Assembly (NCBI GenBank): GCA_023101725.1
Contig: JALJCO010013705.1
Span: 124,001-188,000 of the forward strand
Reading direction: 5' to 3'
DNA length: 64,000 nt
Source: Atherinomorus stipes
Lineage: Eukaryota; Chordata; Actinopteri; Atheriniformes; Atherinidae
Position 1 is the first letter of the stretch; the number at the start of each line of letters is the position of its first letter. Shown here piece after piece: positions 52,246 to 62,935 of the stretch. The notes below the pieces were generated by a model. That model saw nothing but the letters and a program-made list of their open reading frames with translations, searched no databases and was not told where the DNA came from. Both the position numbers and the translations under genes were made by a program.

Positions 52246-52795
52246 TAACCTGGAGTCTCATTTCTAAAACTGTGCGTAGGATCTTTACTAAAAGTGTACG
52301 TACCCCCAAAACCAAAAGTTTGCGTACGCCAAAAAAATTTAGATTTATAAAACCGTGCGTACGCACAGATTCAAGCAATTTCCCCTTTATAAATCACACT
52401 CTTCCTGGAAGTTTGCGCAGGTGAATTTGGCTCATATCCCGCCCCCCACATTCTACCATGAAGGGTCAATGCAAAGCACCTCATTTATATTTTTGAATAT
52501 AAATAAGCCACCTGATCTGAGGCATTTAAACTTGATCGTGGTGACTGAGAAGACGAGAAAACGCAGTTTAATGGAGAATGAAGTGGAGGAGCTTGTTGTT
52601 GAGGTGGAGGCTCGAAAGAACGTTATATTTGGACTTCACAGTGGAATCACAGATAAACAGAAGTGACCGCACGTTGCTGCAGTGGTGAATAAACACAACG
52701 GCTCTCTGCACACCGGAGCGCGTTGTGGTCAAAAACTGCGCACTAGGATTAAATGGTTCCGGTGGGTCGGTCGAGTCCAGTTCAACACATAGATC
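52246..52795 (+). mobile_element. PIF/Harbinger-like element fragment with Myb-like ORF
   Basis: The left end reads CCTGGAGTCTCATTTCTAAA then AACTGTGCGTAGGATC, and GTGCGTACGC motifs repeat below it. This resembles fish elements ending in CTCATTTATAAAACTGTGCG. It encodes a Myb/SANT-like piece (52571 onward). No nuclease domain and no right end were found before another repeat begins at 52798. Confidence 0.5.
52571..52790 (+). pseudogene. Harbinger-type Myb/SANT-like DNA-binding protein relic
   Basis: MENEVEELVVEVEARKNVIF then GLHSGITDKQK runs to a TGA where the family has a Trp (K-W), followed in the same frame by PHVAAVVNKHNGS. EVE-x-LV-x-EVEARRNVLFG ... KW-x-x-VA-x-x-VN is the signature of the Myb/SANT-like protein that accompanies Harbinger transposases and of their domesticated relatives. 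The stop at the conserved Trp plus loss of text after VNKHNGS make it inactive. Confidence 0.5.
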
Positions 52796-52797
52796 TA

Positions 52798-52990
52798 GGA
52801 GTTCCCAAACTTTTTGAGTTATGACCCCCAAGATACCAGACGTTGTTGTTCCTGACCCCCGCAATGGCTGAGCTCTTTATTGTGCGATATATCAGATCAT
52901 CCTGCAGCATCTACATGTGAGGCTGGAAAACTGTTAGAATCTTCATGAATTAGGGGGATAATCCGGGGTTTGGTGGATTTTAAATGAAAT
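52798..52990 (+). repeat. Interspersed repeat, CCCAAACTTTTTGAG family, copy 2
   Basis: GAGTTCCCAAACTTTTTGAG, TATGACCCCCAAGATACC, GACCCCCGCAATGG, then GTTAGAATCTTCATGAA. The same order is seen at 1424-1600. Same orientation. Confidence 0.55.
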
Positions 52991-53721
52991 GAAATTAAAT
53001 GAAATTAAAAATACGTTATTGAAGGGAAATTCAATGTTTGTAAGACTCTGTTTTTTTAAACAATATAACATCTATCTAACATAACAATAATATAAAAAGT
53101 AGAAGTGCAACAATAATCATAGATATACACAACTGTAAGAAAACATGATGCAAAAAACAACTTAGCTGACCAAGATATGAGAAGGGGTTTTGCAAGTTGC
53201 GAGTTAGGCTATAATTTATTTCTTAGAAAATGAATGATTTTTTTGTCCTACAGATTGATCTCCCTGTATTGGCAGATTTATTTTGACAACCCTAAAAATT
53301 CTAAATGTATCTAGTTTACAGCAATTACAATCGTCTGGCGAAATGATCTAAGATTCCCCAGTTCGGGAAGGTTGCTTTGGGGAATCTATCGGCATCAGTC
53401 AGTAATTATGGCCCAGGGAATATTCGTGGTTTCTAAAAACTCTCTCCATCTTTATCCTCTCCTTTCCTTAATCTTCCAGCAGTGCAGCGCGTCCATTGTG
53501 AAGCATTACGCACGAGTGTCACCGTTTACTCAGTAATTACAATCAGCCTCCACACCTTGTTACAGTCAACCTACCAATAAGTGCCATTGCTGTAACTGAA
53601 GCTGTACTGTAGCTCTCTTAAATTAGGCTTAAGGATTGTACAGCTACAGCTCAATCCAGGATCAGACAGGGGTTTACAAGGGTCTCTAGTCAGACATGAT
53701 GGTTAAATGCATGATCGTGGC
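52991..53721. other. No recognised feature
   Basis: AT-rich to 53300 then mixed. Nothing named. Confidence 0.4.
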
Positions 53722-53725
53722 TTAA

Positions 53726-54346
53726 AGCAGAACTCAGTAACTTCAGCTCGGGGCTCCCCCTAGTGGCGTCCTTTCACTGTCATAAAGTTCAACCCCCTAC
53801 ACCCCCACAGCACTCCTCTATTTTGATCCCTGGATATATTTCTAAGCTTTTACTAGCTTGTTGACGCTACTTTGCTAGCAGCACCTCGTTTCCCTCTGCT
53901 CAAAGCAGAGTCCTGTCTCTTCTGAAACGGGACATTTTACCCGCGATTTGCGGGTAAATATGCCGTGGATTATATTTTTCTCTGGTGTTGGCGAGTAGCA
54001 GGTAAGAATACAAACTTTTATTTACTTTTTGCGGACGTGACAAGTGATTTTTGAGCCTGAAGCAGTGATGCTTCACCCGGCGCCCAGGCAGCGCAAGTTA
54101 CGTGAATCACTCTGGTCCAGCAAAGAGTTGGTTATGAGAGCCAGGAGTCGGTGTTTAGGTGGTGTGAAGCTAGAGAAATGTTTTCTTCAAATTAGCGCTG
54201 GTAGTCTGGTTAAAATCAGAGCTGGAAGCAGCTCGGTAGATAGGGGACCTGAGTACCATACAGTGGTTTCTGTTGTCGCAAGTTCTGCTCGGGTCGGCGC
54301 AGGCAAAGTTGCCTAGAGCTGCTCGCAGGCCAGAGGCCCCGGCGGG
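53726..54346. mobile_element. TTAA MITE, truncated second copy of 32206-32954
   Basis: TTAA at 53722-53725 and AGCAGAACTCAGTAACTT start it like the complete copy. It runs parallel to that copy through GGCCAGAGGCCCCGGCGGG and stops at 54346, where the long-inverted-arm element begins. The last 100 bp of the family are missing on the far side, so the loss predates or accompanied that insertion. Confidence 0.75.
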
Positions 54347-54347
54347 A

Positions 54348-54795
54348 TATGGAATTATATTTGTGTCTTATTTTTGAGCAAACAAAGCTGTATTTTGAGC
54401 GCAGAAAGATGATTTTTGCAGGAACACGAGTTAAACTTTGAGCAGAAAATATTTTCATGCAAAGGATAATTTAAATTGACCAAACAAAAACAAATCCCAT
54501 GCACACAAAATTGATTTCTGTATGCTCCTGTGCAGACCCACGGCGATAAAAAACAGAAAACTGGCTCTCAGTTTTATTAATCTGCTCCATCAATGTTTCC
54601 TCCTCTCCACAGCACACATGCTCGCAGTACATCATCTGCGCTCAGTTCTCTCAATGCGCTCGCTCAACTTAATGCAGTGTTACACTTGTGCCACAATTCC
54701 AACCAATCACAAGCCTTGGATAAAGTCACCTGATTGGCTGCTTCATAGGCTCCCAGTCTAACCGGCAACACTGTAAAAAGTAAGATCCAGTGCCA
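54348..54795 (+). repeat. Left inverted arm, 448 bp
   Basis: Pairs base for base with 56742-57189. Contains CCAATCACAAGCCTTGG, a CCAAT-type motif, and the inner edge GTAAGATCCAGTGCCA. Open frames in it (54522-54761) are mirrored in the other arm and are probably incidental. Confidence 0.85.
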
Positions 54796-54999
54796 CTGGT
54801 GATATCGGGTAAAGAGGAGTACGGCGTTTAACTCCACGTTTTCGGTTAGTTTTATATTTTTATATTATTACATGAATTATACATTTATCTGTCTTTCGCA
54901 TGAAGGACGAATTTTGTCTAACATTTAGGGGAGACGGCCATCTCTCTTTGATTTTTCTTTTTTTAAACTTCTAGCTTATCTTTCCCAGGACGTCTAACC

Positions 55000-55279
55000 A
55001 GAACCAGAACATCAAGACACGATTACGACCACATGTAAGTATAAGTTCATAACCCTTGGTGTATTTTTTGCCATTTGTTTTTGTGATGGCCAAATTACTA
55101 TTTTCTTCTGTCTTCGAGCATGCCGTCAGCTACGGGTCTTTTCTCACTGCTCCTACTGTATAAGTCAATGAAGTCATGAACGTAGCTGACCAAGATAGCA
55201 TTGTTTCAGCCTTGCTAGCTAGCAACAGAAATGGAGGCAAATGCTTTCTTAAAAATCATTTGCCGCAATTGGTGGTGGT

Positions 55280-55326
<47 letters not shown>

Positions 55327-55565
55327 GGTAGCTCATGTAAAATGAGAAAAAAATAGTTACAATTATATTTGTTCATAGTAGTAGTGATGCTTGTGAACTG
55401 TACTGATTTCTCTCGTTTCTTCTTTTCTTCATCTCTCATCTGTTTATTTCTTTAGGTAATACCAGACACTGAACACTTCTACCACACATTCTCTGGACTT
55501 GGCGAACTTTGACCTGATCCCACTTTTTATATTGTGGAGAAACAATAAATATGTCGCAGTGCACA
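55000..55565 (+). other. Splice-like two-exon unit in the element core
   Basis: A consensus donor ACAT|GTAAGT lies at 55035 after an exon-like stretch (ACCAGAACCAGAACATCAAG). A pyrimidine-rich run ends TTTATTTCTTTAG at 55455, an acceptor, giving a 421-bp intron with a GT microsatellite and G run at 55281-55328. The second exon-like piece ends near an AATAAA at 55544, with GTCGCAGTG after it. No long frame spans the exons, so the product would be non-coding or the gene is broken. This is inference from signals only. Confidence 0.3.
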
Positions 55566-56741
55566 AAATCAAGTCTTCCAGTGCATCTATCATTAAAAGC
55601 TTTTTTTAATTTTTTTTTTTTTATCAATTATAGCTATTGTGCTGAAGTAAATCATGTGGATACTACAGTTAAGATACTATGATGATCACTACTGTAAGGT
55701 TTACACACACTGCAAATAGTCAACGAGTTAAAAGCATAATTTTTTACAAACAAATTCTATTTTGTCCTTTCTTTCCTTTTGTTATCTTTGTTCATATCCC
55801 TCCTGTTGGTATATTTTATGTAGCACTCTGTTATAACCAGCATTAGCTGCTGCAGACAGCTGTTGGTTTACCTGATATGTCACAGTGATACTAAGTGCTT
55901 CAGCTGCAACGTCCGTCTCCAAACTGTCAAGACCGACCCACTCCAGAGAAGTTCTTTGAAAACTCGATTTTCTGTTTTGTTACATGTATACAGCTTGCCT
56001 TTTTTTAAATTTATGCAAACTATGATAAACACCTGGCATAAATTATGTGATGTGAAAAAAATAATTAACGGATGTTACCTACTCATCACTTGCAGGATAT
56101 ATCATTTTTAAAAAGAAAATTACAGATCAACTAACATACTATAGATGCTTATATAAACCTATTTGAATGTATTATAAATTATCACAAAATAAACAAATTA
56201 AAAAATCTTTTAAATTGGAAAAAGAAACGTTATCATATCCTGAGTGTAACTCTGGGCCCTGGTAGCGTCCATCTTTGTTTCTGACAAAAAGGAACTTCAT
56301 CAAAATTTTCTTGTGGAGAGAACGTCTTTAGGGGTTTAACCTCCTGGTTAAAGTCTAAATTTTAATCTGTCCCCTCCCCAAGCTGTACTAGATGCAGGTA
56401 GGGATGTTGAATACGAGGCCTCATGAGACACTAGACATTTTGACACAGCTGCCAAGAGATTGTCATGAAGTCATTTGAGACAGTCAGCATGAGCTCCATC
56501 TGCTGGCTGTGGATGTGTACTGCAGCTGAGGGAAACATTACCTGGAGCTGTCTTGTCTCTGGCTCGGTGTATAATAAAAGATACGTTGTCAACCTTCTGT
56601 TTAGTGTTTCCTTTGTGGTTAATATCTTGGAATTATCCTCTGTGATAAAATGAGTATTTTATATAAATTCCCAAGCGATCGGAACCCGAATAAAGCATTG
56701 ACAGATTAATAGACCCAGTCTCCTCAAGATTCACCATCTAT

Positions 56742-57189
56742 TGGCACTGGATCTTACTTTTTACAGTGTTGCCGGTTAGACCGGGAGCCTATGAAGCAGC
56801 CAATCAGGTGACTTTATCCAAGGCTTGTGATTGGTTGGAATTGTGGCACAAGTGTAACACTGCATTAAGTTGAGCGAGCGCATTGAGAGAACTGAGCGCA
56901 GATGATGCACTGCGAGCATGTGTGCCGTGGAGAGGAGGAAACATTGATGGAGCAGATTAATAAAACTGAGAGCCAGTTTTCTGTTTTTCATCGCCGTGGG
57001 TCTGCACAGGAGCATACAGAAATCAATTTTGTGTGCATGGGATTTGTTTTTGTTTGGTCAATTTAAATTATCCTTTGCGTGAAAATATTTTCTGCTCAAA
57101 GTTTAACTCGTGTTCCTGCAAAAATCATCTTTCTGCGCTCAAAATACAGCTTTGTTTGCACAAAAATAAGACACAAATATAATTCCATA
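56742..57189 (-). repeat. Right inverted arm, 448 bp
   Basis: Reverse complement of 54348-54795. Differences are single-base, for example TTTGTGCAAAC here against TTTGAGCAAAC on the left. Sharp end at 57189 where Tc1-like text begins with CCTTTCCGGCC. Confidence 0.85.
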
Positions 57190-57534
57190 CCTTTCCGGCC
57201 ACATTTCTTCCTGGAAGACGATGGGTCCCCACTATTCTTCCAGTTTTTAATAATGCGTTGGACAGTTCTGAACCCAATTTTAGTCATCTCTGTAATCTCC
57301 TTAGATGCTTCCTCTGCTTGATGCTGCCAATGATTCGACCCTTCTCAGACAGACTAACATCTTTTCCACAGGATTTTGTCTTTTGACACGGTTGTTTAGG
57401 AAATGAGAAGCAACTCATTGCATCAGTTGGGGTTAAATAACTCGTTGCCAGCAATAATCCCCCATGCAGTAATGATCCAAAGGGAGACTGGTATTTATTT
57501 GCGTAGTCAAATCCGGGGGGGGGGGGGCAGTGTA
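57190..57534 (-). mobile_element. Tc1-like transposon of another family, N-terminal part
   Basis: Minus strand. It encodes MTKIGFRTVQRIIKNWKNSG and DPSSSRKKCGRKG, the helix-turn-helix and GRP-like linker of a Tc1-type transposase. Right end runs AGTCAAATCC, a G run, and CAGTGTA at 57528-57534, a usual terminus of this family. AGAAGCAACTCATTGCATCA is also characteristic. The catalytic part is missing, cut where the inverted-arm element lies. Confidence 0.65.
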
Positions 57535-60028
57535 TCTTTTCTGTTTTTTTCATCATCATGGACAGAAACCTTTTCTTTTCTATTTCATTTTCTTATCTAC
57601 TGTGGAACCTACCAGAAGACCTGGAGCTGAGAGTCAGAGAAGCCAGCAGTTTTTTCTGTGTATGACTGAATCCTGCCGTCGTGTGTGGACGTAATGATGA
57701 ATTGTGTTCACTAATGATGGTGATTTCCATAGAAACATGTCTGCTGCCTGGGGGCCTGAATAACATTAAGCTGTTTTTTATTTCATCTTTTTCTTGCATA
57801 CAGACAATTTTCTGATTCTCTTAATCTGTTATTGATGTTATGAATAAATACGTGATGATGAGGTCCAAAAATTCTCTGTAATAATGTTGAAAAATGTTCT
57901 TAAATCATTGAACAATGTGTCCACACAGAACATCACTTACTGGCAAACTGCCCAATTACAGACTTTTAATGTTACTGACCTCCCATCTTGTTTGAAAGAT
58001 ATAAAATAAATAAAGGCTGATGTCTATAAACTAGGAATAACATAAAATCATTTACCATTATCCTTTATTCATTTGTTTTAGTGTAAATCCTCTAAAGCTC
58101 TTACTTTTTTCAAGCTAAAGCTGAGTCTCCTCTTTGCCAATACTTGCTTTTAAATTTACTAAACTTTTATTTATATCTGCACTGAACTGATTTTTATTCT
58201 TTTGTTGCATCCATGTAAGTGTTTTATGTGCTTCGATCTCACAGCCTATTTATATGTGACTTTTATACCTTGTATTAATGTCTTTTATGTCCTCTGTGAA
58301 ATACTTTTTATGGCTGTTTCCTTGAATAAAGGTCTTTTGCCCGAAACTGTTGCCTTTTGCTTTGTAATTTTGATAAACTGATTCCTCTGACTTTCAAGTG
58401 AGTTAGATATTGTGCAGAAAGATTTACAATAATATAAAATGCATCATGATGAGATCAGATAAAGATGACCTGATGCTAAAAAGCATGGATGTCAGCGTTT
58501 GATATATTGTGTGGCGAGACACCGAATACTTGCAAACTACACGTTGATGTGTTTGTGCGTGTGTGGGTGCTGTTTGTTTTGGTTTAATGATTAACCATAT
58601 ATATTACAGACATCTGCTCAGAGGTGTCAGTGTATAAGTATGCAGCCTCATGCCTCTCTTGGATGTGTTAGTGTGTGCGGTCTGAGTCGGGAGGCCATAA
58701 TGACCTCATTTCCTGCTGAAATATATGCAGGCCCAGCACCAGCACATAAACCTTCAAATAAACCTTATAAACTGCAGCACCAGGCCTGTTACCTTGAAAC
58801 ATACACAGCCTCCACAAACGCCATGAGCAACCTCTGAAATAGTGACATGGTACCAGCAAAATGCACCTGCAGCTGATGGATGTCACTGATACTGTGCAGG
58901 TGCTGCATGAGAAAACAGTCACAGCATAAATATATGAGAAAAAACACACATGCCCGCAGTTATTGTCCCTGCAGCTCTGTCTGTAAACGGGCGATAAAGT
59001 AAACAGTGGAGACAGCTTGATAGAAGTCATCTTTGTCAAAGCCACTTTTAAAATTTAACTAGACATTAACAGGAGAGCAGCGTTGCTGTGTTTCTATATC
59101 ATCCTGTGATTCTGTCCCTGGTCCACATTTCTTCAGTTATATACTGTAGATTTACCATTTACCAGATGGTTTGAGTGACTTATTCAGCCCCAGTTTCTGT
59201 CATCAGTGCATCATTTGGATCTTTGGACGAATGTAAAAGCTAAATTCCCAGTTTTGATTTGATTCAGTCTTTCTGGCTACATCTGCAGACATCATGTTAG
59301 TCATCTAGCATGGGCGACTATCACCAAATGTAACTAGTGAAAAGAAAAATAAACATATTTCTAAAAAGACTACAAAAATGTATTTATTAATAAATGAATG
59401 TTTATTAATTTATTAATTTAATTTTATTTCTTTATTAATTTCATTATTGTCCTTTTAAGTTTCTAGCTTAAAGGAGTTGTTTGTAATTTTATTGTGAAAA
59501 CTTTGTGAAAGTCAGTGTTTGGATTCTCAACATCCTGTCTACTCTTGGTCCGTCATGTCCTAGACTGACAAGTACAGACTAACAGCCTGATACAAATGTC
59601 TAGTTATTAGTTTCAGAGGGCTTGGTGGAGCCCGATGATTAATGTTTTTTTAATCAATTTTATGGAATATCAATTACTGCCCTTGGGCACCTATTAATAA
59701 CAAATAAATTACCTCAAACAACCCCCAAGACTTATTTAAAAATCGATGCATCTGATGGATCCTGGATGGCTGAACTTCAGATTCAGGAGCTGTGTGGTCT
59801 TTGTTCAGGTCATGGAACAATAGACTACCTCTGAACTCTCAGCAGGGTCCTACAGGGTCCATGGCAGTTCAACCAATCACTTTACATGTGCTTTGTAGAC
59901 TTGGAGAAGACATTCCTCTCAATTTACTGGTCGATCTGCATCCCTACTAGTCATCAGCTGTGGGAGAAAAACAAGATGACAGATACAGTTGGCCAAATTG
60001 ACTTTCCTGCAGGGCACTCTTTAGAAAT
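57535..60028. other. No gene recognised
   Basis: About 2.5 kb without recognisable transposon ends apart from a one-sided TTAA-AGGAGTTGTTTGTAA at 59470. Open frames 58640-58837 and 58668-59045 (minus) overlap and have no domain. An AT-rich run lies at 59380-59450. An AATAAAGG phrase at 58325 could be a poly-A signal, but nothing upstream looks coding. Confidence 0.35.
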
Positions 60029-60420
60029 AAGGTAAGGAAGCTCAGTCATCCAGGAAGGGTTTTAGGTAGAGTATTCCACATCCAGAGAAGCCAGATGAGG
60101 TGCAGGCAAGTGATTGGGATGCCTTCCTGGGAGGATGCCCACTGGGAAGACCTAGGATGTGATGGAGGGATAAGATTTAAAAAAGTGGAAAAGGAGGAAA
60201 AAAAAAAAGAAAAGAAAAGGGGGGGGGGGGGAGGGGAAAAAGGGGGGGGGGGGGGGGGGACTATGTCTCTTAGTGGGTCAAGGAATGCCTTGGCATTACC
60301 CCAGATAAGCTGGGGGAAGAAACCAGAGAAAGGGAAGTCTGGGCTACCCTTCTTAAACCTGCTGTCATCACAACCCATCCTCCGATAAACAGTAGAAAAT
60401 GGATGGATGGATGGATGGAT
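60029..60420 (+). mobile_element. Rex3 LINE, 3' end, plus-strand copy
   Basis: GAAGCTCAGTCATCCAGGAAG, AGCCAGATGAGGTG, GGGAAGACCTAGGATGTGATG, GACTATGTCTCTTAGTGGG, GGGAAGTCTGGGCTACCC and a (GGAT)n tail follow the order of the Rex3 C-terminus and 3' end seen reversed at 61490-61850. A purine microsatellite with G runs (60175-60260) has expanded in the middle. Frames are broken. The tail at 60399-60420 sets polarity. Confidence 0.7.
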
Positions 60421-61489
60421 TTTTTTCACCTTTAAAAGACTTGGTCTTTTTCCATTTGAGTTTTACAGGGTAAAGATCGCATCTCGTTAACTTTTTTTTT
60501 TTTTTCCTTAATACCAATTTTTCCGGTACAAACTAGTCTAGGGCCAATTCATATTTTAACACTATATTGGTTTAATGGATCACACACTTGGTTTAATTTT
60601 TATTCAATAACTAAACCAAATCCACTTGCATTTAACAAATGAAACATTGTAAAATATGACAAGCTAAACATGAATAACATGATAATAAAAAGTATGACAT
60701 CAGATTGTCATAAAGACATTTCCATGGAATAAAATTAGATCCTGCAAGAACAAATACCAAAGCTTAAGTTTGGATTGTCAACACAAAATCTACTAAAAAT
60801 TTAATTTTACTACTGTAAAAGAACTTCAGGAAAAATTGATGGAAATGGATAAAAACGATAGAAATCAATAAGGGTGGAGTAATAAAATAAATTAAAAAAT
60901 AATAAAGGTTCAAATCAAATCTGCAAAAGAAATCTACGGTTGAATAAAAAGCATTTAATTCAACAATTTATTTAATATTTTCTAAGAAATTGTTAGAGCT
61001 GCCAAACATGGCAGATGTTTTTCAGATCTGTAGCTTATTTTTTTCTTTCTTTTTGGTTTGTTTCTTAAAAGTTCCACGATCTTTCCAACAATTATTGGAT
61101 GTGTGGTTTTGGGTTGAAGGCTGGAAAGCTTCAGTGGAGGATAGAGTTGGCTAGCATTAGCATTAGCAAGTATTAGCTTGCATTAGGTAATGCTCCTTCC
61201 AGACCTCTCGGCTCTTTATTGTGACCTCTGTTTTGGCAAACCTTATTCAATCAATTATCTTGCTTTTCCAGAATATTTTGGCCTTTTACAGGTGGTTTGG
61301 GACCATTTTTGTATCCAAATTTTGTTTTAAATACTTGCATAACTCTCACTATAAGCTAGTCGCTAGCTGAATGTCTTCTTCTGCTTATTGGAGTTGTTTA
61401 ACAGCCACTTGACATGTTGGAACCACAGTGGTTGGAAACTGCTTTGCAACTAGGTTCCCATCAGCATTGTTTCTGTCTTCCCATACCGT
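60421..61489. other. No recognised feature
   Basis: AT-rich spacer between the two Rex3 copies, with a T run at 60491 and no ORFs of note. Confidence 0.4.
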
Positions 61490-62935
61490 ACCGTCTTCTC
61501 CCGCTTATCCAAGGTTGGGTCAAGGGGGCAGCTGCCTAAGCAGAGAAGCCCAGACTTCCCTCTCCCCTGCCACAGCTGCCAGCTCATCCCAAGCGTTCCC
61601 AGGCCAGCCGGGAGACGTAGTCCCTCCAGCGTGTCCTGGGGCTCCCCAGGGCCTCGTCCCAGTGGGACGTGCCTGGAACACCTCACTGGGGAGGCGTCCA
61701 GGAGGCATCCTGGCCAGATGCCCAAGCCACCTCATCTGGCTGTTCTTGATGCGGAGGAGCAGCGGTTCCACTTTGAGTTCCTCCCAGATGACCGAGCTCC
61801 ACACCCTTTCTCTAAGGGAGAGCCCAGTCACCCTGCAGAGGATGAGGGTAGGAACGTAGATCGACTGCTAAATCGAGAGCCTCGCTTTTTGGCTGAGCTC
61901 CTTCTTCACCATGACAGCAGAGTCTGCATCACTGCGGATGCCGCACCAATCCATCTGTCCATTTCCTGCTCCATTTTTCCCTCAGTCGTGAACAAGACCC
62001 AGGGATACTGGAACTTCTCCACCTGGGGCAGGACCTCGTTCCCGACCCAGAGAGGACACTCCACCCTTTTCTGGGTGAGGACCATGGTCTCGGATTTGGA
62101 GGTGCTCATTTTTATCCCGGCTGCTTCACACTTGGGTGCAAATCACTCCAGCGAGAGTTGGAGATCAAGGCCCGATGAAGCCAATAGAACCACATCATCT
62201 GAAAAAAGCAGAGACCCAATCCTGAGGCCACCAAACTGGATACCCTCAACACCTCGGCTGCGCCAAGAAATCCTTTCCATAAAGGTTATGAACAGGAGCC
62301 GTGACAAAGGGCAGCCTTGGCGGAGTCCAACCCTTACCAAAAATGCATTCCACCTACAGCCGGAAATGCAGACCAAGCTCTAGCACCCGTCGTACAGGGA
62401 CCGGACAGCTCTAACAAGGAGGTCCGGTACTCTGTAGTCCCGGAGCACCCCCCACAGAAATCCCCAGGGGACACGATCAAATGCCTTCTCCAAGTCCACA
62501 AAGCACATGTAGACTGGTTGGGCAAACTCCCATGCCCCCTCCAGGATCCTGAAGAGGGTGTAGAGCTGGTCCACTGCTCCACGACCAGGATGAAACCACA
62601 CTGCTCCTCCTCAATCTGAGGTTCGACTATCTGACGGACCCTCCTCTCCAGGACCCCCAAATAGATCTTACCAGGGAGGCTGAGGAGCGTGATCCCCCTG
62701 AAGTTGGAGCACACTCTCTGATCCCCCTTTTTGAAGAGGGGGACCACCACCCCAGTCTGCCAGTCCAGAGGTACTGCCCCCGATGTCCATGCAATGCTGC
62801 AGAGGGGTGTCAGCCAAGACAGCCCAACAGCATCCAGAGCCTTAAGGAACTCTGGGCGGATCTCCTCCACCCCCCGGGACCCGGCCACAGAGGAGCTTTT
62901 TAACTACCTCGGCGTCCTCTGCTTCTGTGTTAGGG
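61490..62935 (-). mobile_element. Rex3: Rex3 (RTE-clade) LINE, 5'-truncated, minus strand
   Basis: The 3' end reads, on the minus strand, GGATAAGCGGGAGAAGACGG. The copy holds the reverse-transcriptase gene from before the fingers to the end. The short stretches ACAAAGGGCAGCCTTGG (62306) and GACCACCACCCCAGTCTGCC (62742) match the two sites I recall as commonly used to amplify fish Rex3. Endonuclease and N-terminal parts are absent, as in most genomic Rex3 copies. It faces the copy at 60029 tail to tail, 1.07 kb apart. Confidence 0.85.
61520..62888 (-). pseudogene. Rex3 reverse transcriptase, broken
   Basis: Reading down the minus strand: VVVPLFKKGDQRVCSNFRGI and TLLSLPGKIYLGVLERR (fingers), EEQCGF then a one-base frame change near 62600, GRGAVDQLYTLF, CFVDLEKAFDRVP (first Asp), a stop after SLYDGC, VGLRQGCPLSRLLFITFM, LLFSDDVVLLAS (the catalytic DD pair; the family has FADD, here FSDD), another stop after LSLE, then MSTSKSETMVL and EKFQYPWVLF. 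After MQTLLSW the frame changes and a piece of about 85 bp is missing before TGLSLRERVWSS. The end is RQLPP. Two stops, frameshifts and a deletion make it inactive, but all RT motifs can be seen. Confidence 0.8.

Larger units (their letters stand above)
54348..57189 (+). mobile_element. 2.84-kb element with 448-bp near-identical inverted arms
   Basis: Arms at 54348-54795 and 56742-57189 are equal in length with no gaps and about half a dozen mismatches by eye, so close to 99 per cent identical. Outer edges read TATGGAATTATATTTG. TA at both edges may be a TA target duplication, in which case the element starts TGGAATT. The 1.95-kb core is single-copy here and holds a splice-like unit (55035-55549). 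Left neighbour is a truncated TTAA MITE, right neighbour a Tc1-like relic. I do not recognise the family. Long arms suggest a foldback or long-TIR transposon. Confidence 0.75.

Noticed and set aside
54522..54761. 79-codon frame found in both arms of the inverted-arm element
   Set aside because: Its near identity in the two arms follows from arm identity; no motif or start context supports it.
61631..62383. 250-codon plus-strand open frame, the longest in the window
   Set aside because: It is antisense to the Rex3 reverse transcriptase, whose motifs are clear on the minus strand.
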